Shown here: positions 40,801-46,800 of the stretch, one piece after another
How positions within the stretch are numbered: the first letter of the stretch is position 1
How the letters are laid out: every line of letters starts with the position of its first letter
NCBI GenBank assembly: GCA_020638995.1
Contig: JACKHM010000002.1
Coordinates: 1,178,001 to 1,242,000, forward strand
Length of the DNA stretch: 64,000 nucleotides
Reading direction: 5' to 3'
Source: Planctomycetaceae bacterium
Lineage (GTDB): Bacteria; Planctomycetota; Planctomycetia; Pirellulales; Pirellulaceae
The notes under the pieces: generated by a model
The model's database searches: none
Told to the model about the DNA's origin: nothing
The model's input: the letters and a program-made list of their open reading frames with translations, nothing else
Made by a program: the position numbers and the translations under genes

Positions 40801-43800
40801 GGGCCGCCATTGACTTGGATCTCGGCGAATATCCAGAGAGAAGTATCGGCGCGTCCTAAACCGTCCGCCAAGTCCACGTCAAACGTCGTTGATACCATGT
40901 TGGAGTAGGCATGTTCAACCGAGTCGCGAATCAAATCGAACTCATAAAAATCGTCATCCTTAGCGGTTTCACCTCGGACCAATAGGCCATTTGAGGTCAT
41001 GAGGTTATAAGTCCTGTCCAAGGAATTGGGATCAATTGAGCCCGCAATCGATACCGTGCCTCGGTCGGCATTTAATAGATTCCCCACGAATTGCGCGGTT
41101 CCGATAGAGTCATTTGTCTGCGCGTTATTCGAGTCGGAAGCAACCTCGACTACTTCACCAAGCAACGGTGAGTGTGTTGGGCCACCGATGATCTCGATGC
41201 CGTTCTGTGCGTAGCGGATATCGGCAAAGCTGATTGTCGAACCAGGCACCTCGTCCAACTCTCGGATTCGTAGTTGCAACTGGTACACACCAGACGTCAA
41301 CCCGCCGTTCAAGTCGGTCCCAACATTTGGATTGCTGCTCCTGACACGAACGTGATAAATCGATCGCGAATCAGCAGATCCAGGCAGCGCGACTCGCAGC
41401 CCGGCGTCGCGTTCGTTCGTAGTCCAGCGATCCTTCGAAATGAACGGTGATTTATCGAGTTCAAAGGCCAGAGTCTGCGGATCGGGAACAACGGGACCAG
41501 CGCCGACTCCCTCGGCATAAGAATTATCCGAGCGAGCGAGAACATTTCCGCTCGCATCAACCAACTCGATCACCGAGTCAAATGAACTCGTCGTTCGATC
41601 GATGTCGAGCCAGACTTCTGTGCCACCATCGGCAACAAAGCTATAGACGTCGATGTCCGAAGGTGCTGAGATAAAGCCATGGATTTCGAAGCCCAATCGC
41701 AAATTCTCGTCGCCAGACTTCTCGTCGCCAGCCAAAGACCCGATGAACTGAGCTGAATCGGGAGTTGCGTTTGGCCCAGGGGCCGCTTCATCCGCCGCTT
41801 CCGTTTCGAGAACCACAGCGACATTGCGATCCGCGGCGTACTGGTCCAGCAAGATGCTGCGCCATTCGCCGGGGATCCCGCCCGAGGCGAGATTATTGGT
41901 TTGCACCTGCGGCAAACCGTTAGGTTGGAAGCCCGCGCCAACCGAAGAATCACTCAGCGATGTCAACACGACCGGGAAACCGGCACGACCGACGATCTGC
42001 AAGGATCCACCAATACGGTCGTCAATATCAAGTGGTCGTCCGCTTGCGGTGAAACCGGCATTTTGACCCGATAGCTTGACGACAAGGCCTTCGGCGGGGC
42101 CACTTTCCAGTCGTAAGCCGCCGTAGGTATGGAAGTCGGGAACAATGATCTCGTCCAATACAACATGCACGATGTCCGTGTCGTCCCACACACCTTGCGT
42201 GGTCAGGATGCCACCGCGAACGATCATGCCATTGATCTCATTGCCGCCGATTCGATTGTCTCGGATCAATGGTCCCTGATTATCGAGGAACCGTGGGATT
42301 GCATCGATAACGCCCGTGCTGCGTCCGTAATCTTCCAACAGACGGAAATTCAATGAGTTGACATTGATGTTGATTGCCGCTGTTGAAACATTGGAAGTAA
42401 CCTCACCGTTATCCCGAATGATGTTGCCAACGATAATTGGCTGGGCACCGCGAACAAAAATCGCCCCGGGGGCGTTGAAACCTCTGCCCGACCGCTCGCT
42501 CGCCGCCGATCCACCGACGCCCGACGCGTTATTCTCGATGACACTATTGGTCAGACGCACTTCAGCCTGATGGATCTCGACCGCATTAAATCCTGCAAAG
42601 TCACCTTCGATTCGATTGACGCCACCAGCGTGTGTAATCAAAACATGGTCGAGGCTACCACGGCTTGTCGGGCCAAAGAAAACACCTCCCCAATCACCTG
42701 GGGCTGGTTGGTCGGGACCAGCCAGGCCGTTGTTGTCGTTATTCGTATCGAATGATCCGCTTGCTCCGTAACGGTCATCCGCGCGAGACGTAAAGATGAT
42801 CTCTTGGCCCTCACGCCCTTCGGCAACGAATTGCGCTCCCATATCCGCTTGAATATGTGCGCCTTCAAGCTTCACAATCAAACCGGGGTCAATGACAAGA
42901 CTGGCGTCAAGTCGCGCTCGTCGTAACGTCCCTCGTTCGATCGACTCGGGCAAGCTGCCGCCAATGTCAATATAGGAAGTACTGGACTCGTTGAGTTCGG
43001 CGATCAAGGTATACTCGCCGGGCTTGTTCGGTATGCTGCGGTAAAGCCGTCGCGTGTGGCCAGGCAACGTCTGTAACCCAACGACCTGAATCGAACCTTG
43101 GAGCCCGCTGATAGTGACTGAAGCCGTCGATGCCGAGGGCAGTCCCTCTTCGCCGGTGGGGCTGACAAAGGTCAATCGATAGTCGTAAGCACCGCTGGCC
43201 AAGGCTCCACCAGTTGTCGGAGTCAGCGAAACGAATGTGACAACCGGCGTCGGAGTCGCTAACGGACCTTGGTCGACGTAGGTCGTCGTCGTGTCGTCCG
43301 CCAACGTGGTAACAAGCAAGTAGGGCCCGTTTCCATCGGCCGCACTCCGATAGATCCGCCGCGTACGATCCGCAAGCGTGGGGATATTGTTCAGCTGTAC
43401 CGACGCATTTACCCCGCCGACTGCCACACTCGGCGAAGCGGCGGAAAGCAACGACTCGCGTCCGAGCGAGTCGACGAAGGAAACTTTGTATCTGAAAGTC
43501 CCGGTCGCAAGCGATCCAGTCGCTTGCGGTGTCAACGTCATTGCGTTAAGTGCGGGCACATTAAGGCTTCCACCTGCCGCCATACCCGTGTCAACGAAAG
43601 CCGTGGTTACGGCATCGATTTGCGCAACGAGGTCGTAGGTACCCGAACCGGAAACGTCACTTCGGTACAAGCGTCTCGCGACGAATCCTGTGGTCGCAAG
43701 CGGCAAGTTCCGCAACCGAACGGTTCCCTGCTGCGCGCCGCCGAGTAAGGTTACGGGCAGGCTCGGCGCGGAGGGAAGTGTCTCGTTACCATTTGCGTCG

Positions 43801-46800
43801 ACGTAGGTGATCCGATACTCATAGGTGCCCGCGGTCAACCCACCTCCACCGATTTTGTCAAATGCAACCAAGGCTAACGAAGGGGGCGTCTCTTCCAAGA
43901 TCGGCCCGCCTGGCGTTCCTTGGATGACGAGGTTTTCGGAGATCGTATGGACGATGTCTGTATCGTCGAACCGTCCCGGAACAGTCAGTTGCTTGAGAGC
44001 ACCGCCGGCTGGCGTAGCAATTCGTACAAAGAGAGCATTGTTTGAATTGGCCGACAGCACATTGCCGTGAATGTCAGGGCCAACACGACCGTAGTCCGAT
44101 ACGAACGCGCCGAATGCCTGAGCACGAGGCGAGTGGAAATTTGACTCTTCAAAGCTATTAGGATCAGCGGAGATTGCCGCATCAGCGCTCAGCGTAATCG
44201 TGTTGTGCGATATTGTGGGGCGTGTCTCCGTCAGATGAATCGGATTCACAATCTGCAAAACGCCGTCGATCCGCACATTGCCGCCGCCATACTTCATATC
44301 GGCATGGTTAACGTAGTTCAGGAAGATGCCCTCGCGACCATAGCTGAAACGACCGCGGCTACGATCAATATCTTCGCGGAACACGATCCCACCCCAGTTT
44401 CCTTGTTGGGGTGTCGTGAGAACGGTATTGGTGTTGACGCCCGTATTTCGGTCGTCGTAGGAAGTGAAGAACACGTTCTGTTCGGGAGTACCCAACACCT
44501 GAAGTGCTCCGGCGCTGCGATCGACCGAAGCAGTCGAGCTGCCAACGCCGATCCGAGCTTCACGCAACTTAAACAAAGCGCCCGCGTCGATCATGACGGT
44601 GACGCCTTTCGGGACCTCCATCGTCGCGCCATCGCTGCGCGCAGTATTCCCCGGCCCGCCAAAACCTATTTCATAGGCGAAAGCATCGTTCAAAGTGTCG
44701 AGACGGCCATCGACTCCGCTGTTGCCGACAATGCGCACAACGTCGCCGGGATAAGCATTCGCGAAACCACTGGGCCCACCGGTTCCCGAGATTGTATTGA
44801 AGGGTCGGCTTTGCGAGCCATCTGCGCTTCCAGCATTAGCCGTCTTGTCGATAAAGATCGTCTTTCCGAGGCGGGCAATACCTAGCGAGTTTCCGCTAAG
44901 CACCACACTGCGGTCGCCAACCAAGGTGACCTTCGTTCCAGAGACACTGGCCACCGAAGCGTTATTGAATCCGGAAGCACCCGTAATAGCAGCATGCAAT
45001 GCTGTGGCAATCGTCGCTCCGTCATCCGGAGTTGCACCCGCAGTGTACGGCACGCGAACATTGCCGCCTGTGATACTCGCATCCGCCGAAAACTCGAAGG
45101 TCTTCGTAACCGGCACACTGTTGACGATCGCAGTGATCGTAATCGTCTGGCCTTCGACAATCGTGCTCCCATTTCCGGTCACTTCCAGAACGCGTTCCAT
45201 GCTTTGGGTACGGAACCAGAAGTTGTAGACCCCACCGGCGATTCCGTCTGCGTCGCCGTCCAACGGAGTCCCGTCTACATCGACAATGCTCTTGTCGGCG
45301 TCTGGGCGGAAGTCGAGCCGTAATTGATAGACACCCTCGCTCAGACCACCGATTCCGCTGTCCTCAATCGCAGGGTCATAGCTCGCGTTTCCGCTCGCGC
45401 TAACACCCACGAAATACCGACCGGGTTGCAAGTCGAGGCGGATCAGCGAATCTTCGCTGAAGTAGTCGTCGTTTTGAGAAACGAGCACTCGAACCGGATT
45501 GCCATTTTGATCGACGATCGACACAAACGCATTCGGGTCGGTGGTTGGCATGCCGTTTGAGTCAACCGGATTCCCGGCAGCATCCCGTTCGATCAACTGC
45601 TCATACAAGCGGAGCACTGTATCTAATTGGCTTGAGTCGCTCAGCCGCTCTGCCATCGTTTCGGCAGTGAACGAACCGGAATCGCTGAGCGTGAACTCAT
45701 ACATATCGATGTCACGGCTGTCCGGACGATACAGGTACTGGCCATGAACAATATCGGCGTCGCCTGGAAACACAGGCTCGGGGACCGTGACGTTTGGCAC
45801 TACCAAACCAGGCGACGTGTTGGTCGGCGAGTCCTCGATATCTTGCTGGAGCTGAAGGGCAGGGAGGTCATTGGAAAAGCCGCCGCCGAGAATCAAACCA
45901 ATTCCGCTCGCCGCAGTTTGAAACCAGCTCAGCGTCACGGGATCGCTATCCTCTTGACCGTATCCGTCGTACCAATTGTAGGCCGCGTTGAGGATGACGA
46001 GTCCGTTGGAAATATTCCCGGACGCAATCACACCGACGCCATTTTCGCCCAACGTCGCATTGGGGTTGATAGCGCGAGGGTCGCCCGTCGCGATCGTAAT
46101 TCCTTGACTGGCGGTCTCGACGAACTGTACGCCGTAGTACTGACTCGCAAGTTCGACAATCTCCCGCACCCGTTGCTTCTGTGCCGCGGTAATTGCATTA
46201 AACAGCTGAGCCCCATTTGGACTCACACCGTAATCGCTTCTAAAGTTGTAAAAGACTGTGGTAATGCCATCGAGTTGATCGGCCGCCTGACTTACGTGAG
46301 AGTCAAACGGAAATTCCAAGTCGCGATGCCCCGGCTCGTCGATATCGCCAGGGTAATCCACCGGCAAGGCTTGACGCTCGATCGTCGACGCGATGATTTG
46401 GCTGGTGTTGCTCGCCGAACTCAAGTCTCCAAGCACTCGATTCGCGGTGGCAAAGCTAGAACCAGCATCAATATCGACGACACGGGTCACCGGAACCAGA
46501 GGCGCGGTGGAGTTCGGAACGAACTCGTCTGTTCCAATCCTCAATCGATAGGTACCGGTGCCACCCAGATTCGCGATATCATCGGCGAAAGTCAGTACGG
46601 CTTTGTTGGTCGCCGGATCATAGTAGATATTCGTCGGCTCGATCGCGGCGCCGTCATCCGTGTTTCGCGCGGTATCGTTAGTTTGAATCAACTTATAGAA
46701 GGCCGGGTTAACTACCGTAGGACCCGTGCTCGGGTCGGTCGGTGTTTCAATCGCGACACTGTGGAGATCATCTTCATTAAAGTAGACAAGGATTTGATTC

